NCBI RefSeq assembly: GCF_030813435.1
Contig: NZ_JAUSUG010000010.1
Location: forward strand, 62,001-126,000
Direction: 5' to 3'
Length of the DNA: 64,000 nt
Origin: Evansella vedderi
GTDB lineage: Bacteria > Bacillota > Bacilli > Bacillales > Salisediminibacteriaceae
Shown here: positions 57,216 to 64,000 of the stretch, piece by piece
Layout of the letters: each line of letters starts with the position of its first letter
Numbering within the stretch: the first letter of the stretch is position 1
The notes under the pieces: model-generated
The model's input: the letters and a program-made list of their open reading frames with translations, nothing else
The model's database searches: none
Told to the model about the DNA's origin: nothing
Position numbers and translations under genes: made by a program

Positions 57216-57464
57216 TTATATAAGCTCATCAACATAGGTACCCTTACCAGTTAATTGGTTTTCCTTCCCTTTTGTCTTTTTAACTTTTTTACGGTTGTCA
57301 TCCGTCGGTTGTTCCGTTCTATTTCTAAGTAATGGATTTGCTGCAACTCTGTGGAACGTAACGATCTGTGTAGGGGGAACGATGGGAATTCTAGCAGAAA
57401 TAGGTTGCTGCCTACTAGAATATAATACCCACTGCTCCTCTCTGATTGGCGGAATATACCCCAT
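57216..57464 (-). CDS. Small conserved-looking protein, function unknown
   Basis: 82 residues from ATG 57464, preceded by AGGGGTG; the GTG at 57473 overlaps that site. It begins MGYIPPIREEQWVLYSSRQQ, followed by a Pro/Val-rich and then a basic part (KKVKKTKGKEN). It follows the 47-codon gene upstream by 65 bp and has a clear terminator, so it is a real gene. I do not recognise a family; a spore-associated role is only suggested by place. Confidence 0.6.
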   Translation of the reverse strand: MGYIPPIREEQWVLYSSRQQPISARIPIVPPTQIVTFHRVAANPLLRNRTEQPTDDNRKKVKKTKGKENQLTGKGTYVDELI

Positions 57465-57529
57465 TCTTATCACCCCTAGTACTGTTATCTCTCAAAAAAT
57501 TGGATCAAATCTCATTACTTATAAATATC

Positions 57530-57673
57530 TTACGTGCTTTTTCGAACTTTTCTCCCTCCACAACCACATCCAGATTTCTTCTTTCTAGGGTGGGACCCTG
57601 TCCATGTTCTCTTTTTTACTTCTTTTCCCCTGCTGACTGTAGTTAGTTTCTTCTCAGTACGTCTTTGAACCAT
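57530..57673 (-). CDS. 47-residue basic Cys/Gly protein
   Basis: ATG 57673 with GAGGGG 8 nt upstream. The product is very basic and ends with KKKSGCGCGGRKVRKST, a CGCGG cluster on a Lys/Arg background, like some small coat or exosporium proteins. Stop 57530. It precedes the 82-residue gene on the same strand. Absent from longer-ORF listings because of its size. Confidence 0.55.
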   Translation of the reverse strand: MVQRRTEKKLTTVSRGKEVKKRTWTGSHPRKKKSGCGCGGRKVRKST

Positions 57674-57756
57674 TTCTTATTCCCCTCTCTAACTATCTCA
57701 CTAACAAGCTATGTGTTTAGAGGGGATTTTGATACCATTTACATTAGACAAACAAA

Positions 57757-58212
57757 TTACTTGTTTTTTCGGTTCTTGTTGACTTTTACTTGATTTTGAA
57801 GATTACGAGTGAACCATTCCGTTTCATCCGTGCTTTTTAATATTTCCTTACTTGTTTCTTGGTTAATAAACGGACTGTGTTCTTTCTTTTCCACTTTGTT
57901 AAATCGTTCTTGAACTTCCTTCAATTCTTCAAGTAGCTTTTGATTCTGTTCTTCTTTTTTACTTAAATTCGTCTTTATCTCGTTAATTTCCTGTTCTAAT
58001 TGTTGGTTTTTTTCATAAATTTCTTTATAGCTCGTTTCAAGCAGCTCATTTTTATCCACCAAGGCCTTGTTTTCTTCCCTTAGTTCTTCTAGTAGACTGT
58101 AATGGTAATTTTCTTGGTAATCGTTAATCTGTTTTTTGTATTTTCCTATCTCTGACTGCAAATGAATGATTTTTTGCTGTAATTGTACCGGAGTCAATTT
58201 TATTTTTTGCAT
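57757..58212 (-). CDS. Coiled-coil protein under a sigma-K-like promoter
   Basis: 151 residues from ATG 58212 with GGGGGCG upstream. Residues 5-110 form a continuous heptad pattern (LQQKIIHLQSEIGKYKKQIN, then LLEELREENKALVDKNELLE and so on), with no membrane segment. The start of this coil (QKIIHLQSEIGKYKKQI) is like that of the protein at 59284 (QKILHYRSELEKYKRQI), suggesting they pair or have a common origin. A sigma-K-type promoter with exact consensus lies upstream. Probably a structural spore protein. Confidence 0.65.
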   Translation of the reverse strand: MQKIKLTPVQLQQKIIHLQSEIGKYKKQINDYQENYHYSLLEELREENKALVDKNELLETSYKEIYEKNQQLEQEINEIKTNLSKKEEQNQKLLEELKEVQERFNKVEKKEHSPFINQETSKEILKSTDETEWFTRNLQNQVKVNKNRKNK

Positions 58213-58252
58213 TTTTATTCGCCCCCTATATTTGATTAAAATCTTCTGTCAA

Positions 58253-58280
58253 TAGCATATGTCGTCAATCGCCCAAAGTT
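58253..58280 (-). promoter_or_regulatory. Predicted sigma-K promoter of the coiled-coil gene
   Basis: On the minus strand AAC (58280-58278), 16 nt, then CATATGCTA (58261-58253): exact match. It lies about 40 nt upstream of the ATG. Confidence 0.6.
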
Positions 58281-58342
58281 GCATAATCTGAGCCCATCGT
58301 TTGAAATTCGAAGTAGGAACCTGCACAAAATCCACTCTTTTT

Positions 58343-58350
58343 CATACAAT
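58343..58350 (+). promoter_or_regulatory. Sigma-E-like -10 element upstream of the 58399 gene
   Basis: CATACAAT fits the sigma-E -10 consensus CATACAnT, 49 nt before ATG 58399. The -35 is not convincing. Confidence 0.3.
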
Positions 58351-58398
58351 GAAGTAGTCCCGATAAAGAATAACTATGATGAAAGGATGATACGAACA

Positions 58399-59079
58399 AT
58401 GTCCAAATTAGAACGCCTCTGCATCCGAGTTCCTAAAGTATATGACTGGGTAACTAGACAGGTAGATAAAGATTTTAATTTTGTCGGAGAAGAAGGCTTA
58501 GACAGATTATCATTCCAATGCAATGGTACTCCTGATGCAGATCCATGTGAATTACTTGAAGATGATCAAGAATTTATCGTGTCCGTCATCCCTACAGATG
58601 CACAAGGAAACGAAATTGATTTAGATGAAATTGAATGCCGCGAAGTGGGACATCGCAGAGATGTCTTTGTAGAGGATTTAGGGATCGAGCTTCAAACTGT
58701 TAAACTTAAAAAGCAAGGATTCTTCAAAATCCTACTACACTTAGAAGAAGATGGTGCAGTGGTTTGTGAATCTGCCCCTATCCCATTCTGCATATTTGAG
58801 AAATTCTTATTATGTGCACCAGAAGGAACAGATATTGAATGCCACGTATTTGATTTCTTCGGTACAGGGGTTGTTTGCTGCAACAACGGGCAATTCATCG
58901 ACTTAGCACTGACACTAACAATCTGCCAATCCATTCAAGCAGAAGCAGATGTTAAAGTAGAAGTGGAAGGTCGAATTTGCAAACCACGGGAAGATATTAT
59001 CGAACCAATCGTTGAAAGAGTTTGCCCTGAAATTGAATTCCCACCACAATGCCCAGAAATCTTCCCACCAAAACACTAA
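58399..59079 (+). CDS. Putative spore-surface protein with KVYDWV motif
   Basis: 226 residues from ATG 58399, with AAAGGATG upstream; the frame extends to 58279 but that part overlaps the promoter region. CIRVPKVYDWVTRQVDKDF (8-26) is followed by a Cys-containing acidic beta region. A module with PFCIFEKFLLCAPEGT and LTLTICQSIQAEADVKVEV matches in layout the N-terminal module of the DUF4183 repeat protein at 11382 ([20 protein letters not shown]), which also has KIYDWV. About nine cysteines suggest cross-linking. No signal peptide. Structural role on the spore is inferred. Confidence 0.7.
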   Translation: MSKLERLCIRVPKVYDWVTRQVDKDFNFVGEEGLDRLSFQCNGTPDADPCELLEDDQEFIVSVIPTDAQGNEIDLDEIECREVGHRRDVFVEDLGIELQTVKLKKQGFFKILLHLEEDGAVVCESAPIPFCIFEKFLLCAPEGTDIECHVFDFFGTGVVCCNNGQFIDLALTLTICQSIQAEADVKVEVEGRICKPREDIIEPIVERVCPEIEFPPQCPEIFPPKH

Positions 59080-59091
59080 GGGACGAATTTC

Positions 59092-59128
59092 AATCAAGTT
59101 GATGGATAACATCAGCTTGATTTTTCTT
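59092..59128 (+). terminator. Rho-independent terminator
   Basis: AATCAAGTTGATG (59092-59104) pairs with CATCAGCTTGATT (59110-59122), one G-U pair, then a T-rich tail. Confidence 0.8.
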
Positions 59129-59283
59129 TTTCTAGACAAAAAACATATTTTTATGCAGAGCTCATAATTGATCCGCCTGTAACGGATTCAAGCTATGAAA
59201 AAATGAAAGAAATCTTTATACTTACCTATCCGTTTCATGCATACATATTGTTATAGATGTTTGTATATATGGGAGGTTTTTTT

Positions 59284-59958
59284 ATGTCAAACAAATATCA
59301 GAAACTCATAAAAAATAAGGAAGATAAAATTTTACAGCTTAATCAAAAAATCCTTCATTACCGATCCGAATTAGAGAAGTATAAAAGGCAAATTATTTTC
59401 CTTTCTAAAAGGGGACAGCAGGTACAACAACCTGAACCCGTACAAGAACCTAAGGAAGAGTCCTTTAAAGTACAATTTGAAAAGCACGTTCACCCTATAA
59501 TAGCTTACTTTAATTATGCTACATTTCTGGAAGAAAACGACAATAATGAAAAAAAGCTCGATGTCTTTGGTAACCTCACTTTCCAAAATCTTTCGGACAC
59601 GGAGTTCCAAGAACCCGTAATTTGTATTCGCGTTAAACCTATAGGGAAAATAAGCATCGGCGGAAAAATAAATATAAGTCCAAGACAAATTTCAGACGAG
59701 TATTCCCTTAACCAGGAAGAACAATGGGTATATGTTCAGGAAAATTGGAGACAGATGGTTAATCAAAAGGGGGAGCATTGGTTAAAGCCCCTTCATTTAG
59801 ATATCTTAAAACCTTTTGAAAAACTGAAATTCTCAAACTTTAATATTTCATTTAATCCTGCACCTGAATACTCACATTATGTCGTTGAAGGTTTCTTCTA
59901 TGCTCGTAACTATCAAAAGGGAATACCCGCAATAAATACTGTTTCCTTTTATTTGTAG
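59284..59958 (+). CDS. Coiled-coil plus beta-domain protein, function unknown
   Basis: 224 residues from ATG 59284 with GGGAGG upstream. Residues 1-45 form a coil (KIKNKEDKILQLNQKI-like pattern) related to the coil of the protein at 57757. After a Gln/Glu/Pro-rich linker, residues 70-224 form a beta-rich domain (FGNLTFQNLSDTEFQEPVIC, ISIGGKINISPRQI, VVEGFFYARNY). It precedes the CgeB-like gene by 13 bp, so they form an operon, as a target protein and its glycosyltransferase might. Family not recognised. Confidence 0.6.
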   Translation: MSNKYQKLIKNKEDKILQLNQKILHYRSELEKYKRQIIFLSKRGQQVQQPEPVQEPKEESFKVQFEKHVHPIIAYFNYATFLEENDNNEKKLDVFGNLTFQNLSDTEFQEPVICIRVKPIGKISIGGKINISPRQISDEYSLNQEEQWVYVQENWRQMVNQKGEHWLKPLHLDILKPFEKLKFSNFNISFNPAPEYSHYVVEGFFYARNYQKGIPAINTVSFYL

Positions 59959-59971
59959 GTAGGGATACATT

Positions 59972-60946
59972 GTGAAAACTATCTATTTACAAACCCCTTA
60001 TAAAGGGATTTATAAATATTTGGAAAAATCTATTATTGATGCCTTTAAACAACATAATGTTGATATATTATCAGTCCCCTACCCATATAAAAGGAAACAC
60101 ATCCAAAATTTAATTAAGGAACACCAGTCAGATTTTCTTTTTACTTTAGTTGGAAGGGGTAGAAAAGAGTTAACACATTTACTAAAATACATTCAGATTC
60201 CAAAAGTCGGATGGTTCTTAGAGGATCCTTATTTCCTTAACGAAACTGGAACTCTTTCGCAGCAATTCACCATCACCTTTACAGTGGAAAGTGCTGCAGT
60301 TGAATTCTATAAATCTTTAAAAAGCAATGCTGCTTACTATATGCCGCTAGGTTATGATCCAGCAATTTATTTCCCCCAACCAATCGAAGATACTGAATAT
60401 AGGAGTGATATTTGCCTAGTTGGTTATCCTTACCCCAATAGGATTTCAATAATGGAAGAATTATTAAAAGAGACAAACTGGGACATTACAGTAGTTGGGG
60501 GAAGATGGGCATCAGAACTAAATAAATGGGTAAAACGTAAACGACTTAACTGTATAAGTAAATGGATACCTCCAGAAAAAGTAGCTTTATATTATTCCAA
60601 TACGAAAATCATATTAAATCCACATCGACCCTTTGAAGCTTTGAACACAAGAGGAAATACCAACATCACGCCTATAAGCCCTAATAATCGATGTTTTGAA
60701 GCAGCAGCATGTAATACCCTTCAGGTTTGTGATTATCGCCCTGGAATTGAAATGCTATTCTCTAATGATAATAAAATTCCAACCTATAAAGGAATTAGTG
60801 ACGGAATTGACCTTATAAACCGTTATATTGTTGATGAAACAAAACGTAGAGAGAAGGCAGAAAACGCATTTACTACTGTTAAAGGACAACATACCTTTTA
60901 CCATAGAATTAAAAAGATTTGCCAATTAGTCCAACAGTACCTATAA
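59972..60946 (+). CDS. CgeB-like glycosyltransferase
   Basis: 324 residues from GTG 59972 (GGTAGGG upstream). KVGWFLEDPYFLN and YMPLGYDPAIYFPQP are characteristic of the CgeB/DUF3880 GT-B group, and RCFEAAACNTLQVCDYRPG is the donor-site block, shared with the second domain of the 49611 protein (EVAACNTLVLGSASQ). CgeB of B. subtilis is needed for crust glycosylation and is made under sigma-K. The neighbour upstream could be its protein acceptor. Confidence 0.85.
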   Translation: MKTIYLQTPYKGIYKYLEKSIIDAFKQHNVDILSVPYPYKRKHIQNLIKEHQSDFLFTLVGRGRKELTHLLKYIQIPKVGWFLEDPYFLNETGTLSQQFTITFTVESAAVEFYKSLKSNAAYYMPLGYDPAIYFPQPIEDTEYRSDICLVGYPYPNRISIMEELLKETNWDITVVGGRWASELNKWVKRKRLNCISKWIPPEKVALYYSNTKIILNPHRPFEALNTRGNTNITPISPNNRCFEAAACNTLQVCDYRPGIEMLFSNDNKIPTYKGISDGIDLINRYIVDETKRREKAENAFTTVKGQHTFYHRIKKICQLVQQYL

Positions 60947-60972
60947 TTTTGCGAAAGGTCCGAACCGTTAAA

Positions 60973-61428
60973 CTACCTATTCTTTGTTTCCCAATCAAAT
61001 CCAATACTTTCATCGTCCCACGGAATTCTATATTCATCAGGCGCATTTGGATTATAGGCTTGACTCGTTAAATAAACAATAGTAGCTGGTGATGTTCCTA
61101 GAACACGGTAGCCATGGGCAACACCCTTAGGAATTACTAATACAATTGGATTCGTTTCCCCCATGTAAAAGACGTTTGTTTCTTTATAAGTGGGGGAGTC
61201 TTCACGGAGGTCATGAAGAACTACCTGTGCATTACCCACTGGAAAGAACCAAACATCATCTTGATTCTCATGGTAATGAAAAGCTTTAATAACTCCAGGG
61301 TAACTCATGGACAAAGATAATTGACCGAAGCGTTCTAAAAGAGCTTCATCTTCCCGGACAAGCTCCATGAAAAATCCACGATCATCCACGTGGTGGATAC
61401 ACTTTTTTTCTTTTACCCCTTCAATCAT
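60973..61428 (-). CDS. spsL: dTDP-4-dehydrorhamnose 3,5-epimerase-like (SpsL)
   Basis: 151 residues from ATG 61428 (GAGGGTGG upstream), overlapping spsK by 8 bp. IKAFHYHENQDDVWFFPVG has the active-site His and VIPKGVAHGYRVLG the cupin strand; it ends EYRIPWDDESIGFDW, typical of RmlC. It is shorter than RmlC (about 180) as is SpsL. It inverts C3 and C5 of the 4-keto-6-deoxyglucose sugar. Last gene of the rhamnose operon spsI-J-K-L. It is convergent to the CgeB-like gene. Confidence 0.88.
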   Translation of the reverse strand: MIEGVKEKKCIHHVDDRGFFMELVREDEALLERFGQLSLSMSYPGVIKAFHYHENQDDVWFFPVGNAQVVLHDLREDSPTYKETNVFYMGETNPIVLVIPKGVAHGYRVLGTSPATIVYLTSQAYNPNAPDEYRIPWDDESIGFDWETKNR

Positions 61429-62266
61429 CTAACCACCCTCTTCTAACTAAATACTCTTCCACTGCCTCCTTCCAATGTCGTTGCACCACCACATTGGGTT
61501 GAAGAGTAGAATATGAGGGGCGACTTGCTGGTGCATTCCATTCCTTCGAAGTTATGGCTGTAACTAGTTTCATAGGAGCACCCACTTTCTCATATATAAA
61601 CTGAGCAAGCTCAAACTTCGAACACTCTCCCCTATTTGTTACATGGTAAATACCAGCAGGTTGTTCTAATAGGTTTAACAAATCTTTTGATAAATCCTCT
61701 ATATAGGTAGGGGAACTGACTTGATCTTCCACGACCATTATTTTCTCCCCTTTCCTCCCCTTATGAGCAACGAAATCAACAAATCCTGCTCCTCCTCCAA
61801 ATAAAGACGATGTGCGAACAATCCACCAAAGACCAGGGTAACGCCGAACATATTCTTCCCCTAACCATTTTGTATAGCCGTATTGATTAATGGGGGTAGG
61901 GCGATCTGCACTGTCATAAGGCACTTTCTTTTTCCCATCAAAAACAAAGTCGCTGCTCACGTACATAATAGAACTTGAAAATGTCCTAGCACCATCCAAA
62001 ATATTTTTAGTCCCATGTAGATTAATCTCTATCATTCTTTGAAATTCATTCTCCCCTCGATCCACGTCCGTCATGGCAGCTGTGTGAATAATAATCGAAG
62101 GTTTCCATTGACCGATTACTTCCATAACCTTTTTCTTATTTGTAATATCCATTTCACGCTGACCTAAAGCAACAAATGGAAGATTATGAGTAGATAAACA
62201 CCGCTGCAAGCTTTTGGCTACCCCCCCTCTTTTTCCAGTAATGAGTATAGGGTTGTTTAGAGCCAA
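61421..62266 (-). CDS. spsK: dTDP-4-dehydrorhamnose reductase (SpsK)
   Basis: 281 residues from TTG 62266, about 9 nt after GAGGGGG; ATG 62293 lies before this site. NPILITGKRGGVAKSL is the NADPH loop, HTAAMTDVDRGENEF and VSSDFVFDGKKKVPYD are RmlD signatures, and YGYTKWLGEEYV holds the Tyr-Lys pair. It reduces C4 to yield dTDP-L-rhamnose. The SpsK of B. subtilis is about the same length. It overlaps the end of spsJ by 10 bp. Confidence 0.9.
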   Translation of the reverse strand: MALNNPILITGKRGGVAKSLQRCLSTHNLPFVALGQREMDITNKKKVMEVIGQWKPSIIIHTAAMTDVDRGENEFQRMIEINLHGTKNILDGARTFSSSIMYVSSDFVFDGKKKVPYDSADRPTPINQYGYTKWLGEEYVRRYPGLWWIVRTSSLFGGGAGFVDFVAHKGRKGEKIMVVEDQVSSPTYIEDLSKDLLNLLEQPAGIYHVTNRGECSKFELAQFIYEKVGAPMKLVTAITSKEWNAPASRPSYSTLQPNVVVQRHWKEAVEEYLVRRGWLDD

Positions 62267-63219
62267 CGGTTTATTCCCCCTCGATAATACCATTGAATGG
62301 TCTTATCCAAAGCTGCACCAAAGGTAAACTTTGGCTTCCAGCCTAACTGATTTAATTTATCATCCTTCTCTAGAGAATACCTTTGGTCATGTGCTAATCG
62401 ATCCCCCACATAAGAAATAAGAGACACAGGCTTACCTAGACGGGATAAAATATTTTTTACCACATCGATATTCCGTTTTTCTTCGTTTGATCCAATTAGG
62501 TAAGTTTGCCCCACTCTCCCCTTCATTAATATTATATAAAGTGCTTCACAGTGGTCCTTTACATAAATCCATTCCCTCATTTGATTTCCTGAACCGTAAA
62601 CGGGAACCTCCCTATCCATTAAGGCGTTAACTATTGTTTTAGGTATTAATTTCTCAATATGCTGATTCTCTCCAAAGTTGTTGCAGCTCCTTGTTGTAAT
62701 GACAGGAACTTGGTAAGTCTTATAAAAGGAGCGGACAAATAGATCTGATGATGCTTTACTTGCCGCATAAGGATTGTTTGGTGAAATGGGACTTTTCTGG
62801 TGAAATGGAGGGGCTTCTTTTGTTAAGGAACCATATACTTCATCTGTCGATACGTGAATCATTCTCTTTGCTTTTCCTTCCTTCAATGCTTCCAAAAGTC
62901 TCACTGTTCCTAGGACATTGGATTGAATAAAGGGAAAAACAGAATGGATGCTTCGGTCTACATGTGATTCTGCTGCAAAATGAATAATAGCGTCATAAAA
63001 TTGATCAAAAATTTTAGAATAATCGTCTTTATTAGCAAGATCTGCCTCTTTAAGTCTGTAATTCCTTAATTTATTTAAATCCGCTTCTGTTTGTTTATTT
63101 ACCGCATATGTTTTTTTATCTACATTCGTAATCAGTGTCTCAGGATGCTTCTCTGAGATTAACTGAATAAAATGGGAACCAATAAATCCTAATCCCCCGG
63201 TTACAAGGATATTTTTCAT
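62257..63219 (-). CDS. spsJ: dTDP-glucose 4,6-dehydratase (SpsJ)
   Basis: 320 residues from ATG 63219 with GGGAGG. ILVTGGLGFIGSHFIQ is the NAD site, HFAAESHVDRSIH and STDEVYGSL contain the Asp-Glu catalytic pair, and YAASKASSDLFVR the Tyr-Lys. It makes dTDP-4-keto-6-deoxyglucose from the SpsI product. SpsJ supplies rhamnose to the spore-surface glycan in B. subtilis. Confidence 0.92.
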   Translation of the reverse strand: MKNILVTGGLGFIGSHFIQLISEKHPETLITNVDKKTYAVNKQTEADLNKLRNYRLKEADLANKDDYSKIFDQFYDAIIHFAAESHVDRSIHSVFPFIQSNVLGTVRLLEALKEGKAKRMIHVSTDEVYGSLTKEAPPFHQKSPISPNNPYAASKASSDLFVRSFYKTYQVPVITTRSCNNFGENQHIEKLIPKTIVNALMDREVPVYGSGNQMREWIYVKDHCEALYIILMKGRVGQTYLIGSNEEKRNIDVVKNILSRLGKPVSLISYVGDRLAHDQRYSLEKDDKLNQLGWKPKFTFGAALDKTIQWYYRGGINRWL

Positions 63220-63243
63220 TGGCAGCCTCCCTCTTTCATAAAT

Positions 63244-63960
63244 TTATTCGTAGTTAAACATAGCACTATTTACGTAATTAAGGGATTCTATTGTACCTGC
63301 ATCACACCAAAATCCCTTTAAATTTTCAATATTAACTGTAGAGCTTTTCAAATAAAGTTTGTTAATATCCGTTATTTCCAGCTCTCCTCGCTCTGACGGA
63401 GTAACTTCCTTCATAAATTCAAATACTTTTTCATCGTATAAATAAATACCAGTCACACAAAGGTTGGAATCGACCTCCCTTGGTTTTTCCAATAGCTTCA
63501 CCACGTTTCCCCGTTTATCCGTGACAGCTATACCGTACCTTTCAGGATCGGCTACTTTTTTTACGAATAATAAAGCGCCTTCCCCTGTTGCCTGAAATGT
63601 ATCTACAGTCGTTTTTAAATTATCTGTAAAAACATTGTCACCTAGTATGACAAGGAGCTTTTCGCCCTTCACCTGGTCCTCTGTTTTTGACAGGGCATCT
63701 GCTATGCCCCTTGGTTTCTCCTGAATTGTCCAAGTTATGTTTAGGTTATTTAACGGTAAATCAGGGATTATTGCTTGAAAGTTCTCTACATCCTTTTCAT
63801 TGGTTACAACAATAACGTCCTTTACCCCTGCCTTCTCCATTGCCCTTAATGGCCAATAGATCATTGGAAACCTTCCAACAGGAAGTAAATGCTTATTTAT
63901 TACTTTTGTATATGGCGTTAATCTTGTACCTGTTCCTCCGGCCAATATTACTCCCTTCAA
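63244..63960 (-). CDS. spsI: Glucose-1-phosphate thymidylyltransferase (SpsI)
   Basis: 238 residues from TTG 63960, preceded by GGAGGTGATC, an almost ideal ribosome site; the more distant ATG at 63987 would overlap it. LKGVILAGGTGTRLTPYT is the nucleotide site and VILGDNVFTDN holds the metal Asp. CVTGIYLYDEKVFEF and SERGELEITDIN match RmlA. It starts the dTDP-rhamnose operon. The length is like SpsI (about 246), shorter than RmlA. Confidence 0.92.
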   Translation of the reverse strand: MKGVILAGGTGTRLTPYTKVINKHLLPVGRFPMIYWPLRAMEKAGVKDVIVVTNEKDVENFQAIIPDLPLNNLNITWTIQEKPRGIADALSKTEDQVKGEKLLVILGDNVFTDNLKTTVDTFQATGEGALLFVKKVADPERYGIAVTDKRGNVVKLLEKPREVDSNLCVTGIYLYDEKVFEFMKEVTPSERGELEITDINKLYLKSSTVNIENLKGFWCDAGTIESLNYVNSAMFNYE

Positions 63961-64000
63961 AAGGATCACCTCCAATCCATTGGCCATTTCTTCTAATCTA

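Overview
The window is low-GC DNA from an endospore-forming member of the Bacillaceae; the genus cannot be fixed from the sequence alone. Evidence for this is strong GGAGG-type ribosome sites, frequent TTG/GTG starts, many YheC/YheD-family (endospore-coat-associated) ATP-grasp proteins, CgeB-like spore maturation glycosyltransferases, an spsI-J-K-L rhamnose operon, DUF4183 proteins, and several sequences fitting the sigma-K promoter pattern (AC, 16-17 nt, CATAnnnTA). Most of the window reads as a large accessory locus for building and decorating the outer spore surface.

Layout. 1-837 is the end of an MFS transporter. 1005-10743 holds YheC/D genes, a sugar epimerase and mobile DNA (IS256 and IS1634 remnants). 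Here a large serine recombinase sits inside a YheC/D gene: the 5' piece (4208-4312) and the 3' piece (about 6080-8603) lie on either side of an element of about 1.77 kb, and removing it rejoins the gene in frame. 10894-12776 encodes DUF4183 surface proteins. 12984-18028 is a duplicated and decaying [glycosyltransferase-epimerase] cassette plus a dead methyltransferase. 18045-34376 is a polysaccharide region. It holds the bacillosamine-type set PglF/PglE/PglD, the set WbpA/B/D/E plus a WecB/WbpI epimerase for a 2,3-diacetamido-mannuronate sugar, glycosyltransferases, and a glucuronyl C5-epimerase homologue.

34545-44381 is the most unusual block: five YheC/D ATP-grasp genes around D-Ala-D-Ala ligase, a MurF-like ligase without the MurF N-terminal domain, and an Asp/Glu racemase fused to an acylphosphatase. 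Together they look like a set for ribosome-independent peptide or amide synthesis on the spore. 44689-57673 is a second glycan block (PP-loop protein, ParB-like/methyltransferase fusion, pyruvyltransferase, GT-D protein, GT4, GT2-CgeB fusion, nucleotide-sugar dehydrogenase, GT2s, kinase/nucleotidyltransferase-like pair), interrupted at 53.8-54.3 kb by a dispersed Bacillaceae repeat. 57757-60946 holds coiled-coil and Cys-containing putative spore-surface proteins and a CgeB-like protein. 60973-63960 is the dTDP-rhamnose operon.

A consistent reading is that nucleotide sugars (dTDP-rhamnose, a diacetamido-uronate, a bacillosamine-type sugar) feed many glycosyltransferases, while ATP-grasp and Mur ligases add amino acids to the spore surface, with several units apparently switched on late in the mother cell by sigma-K. 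The promoters, the excision event and the peptide-synthesis role are inferences from sequence.
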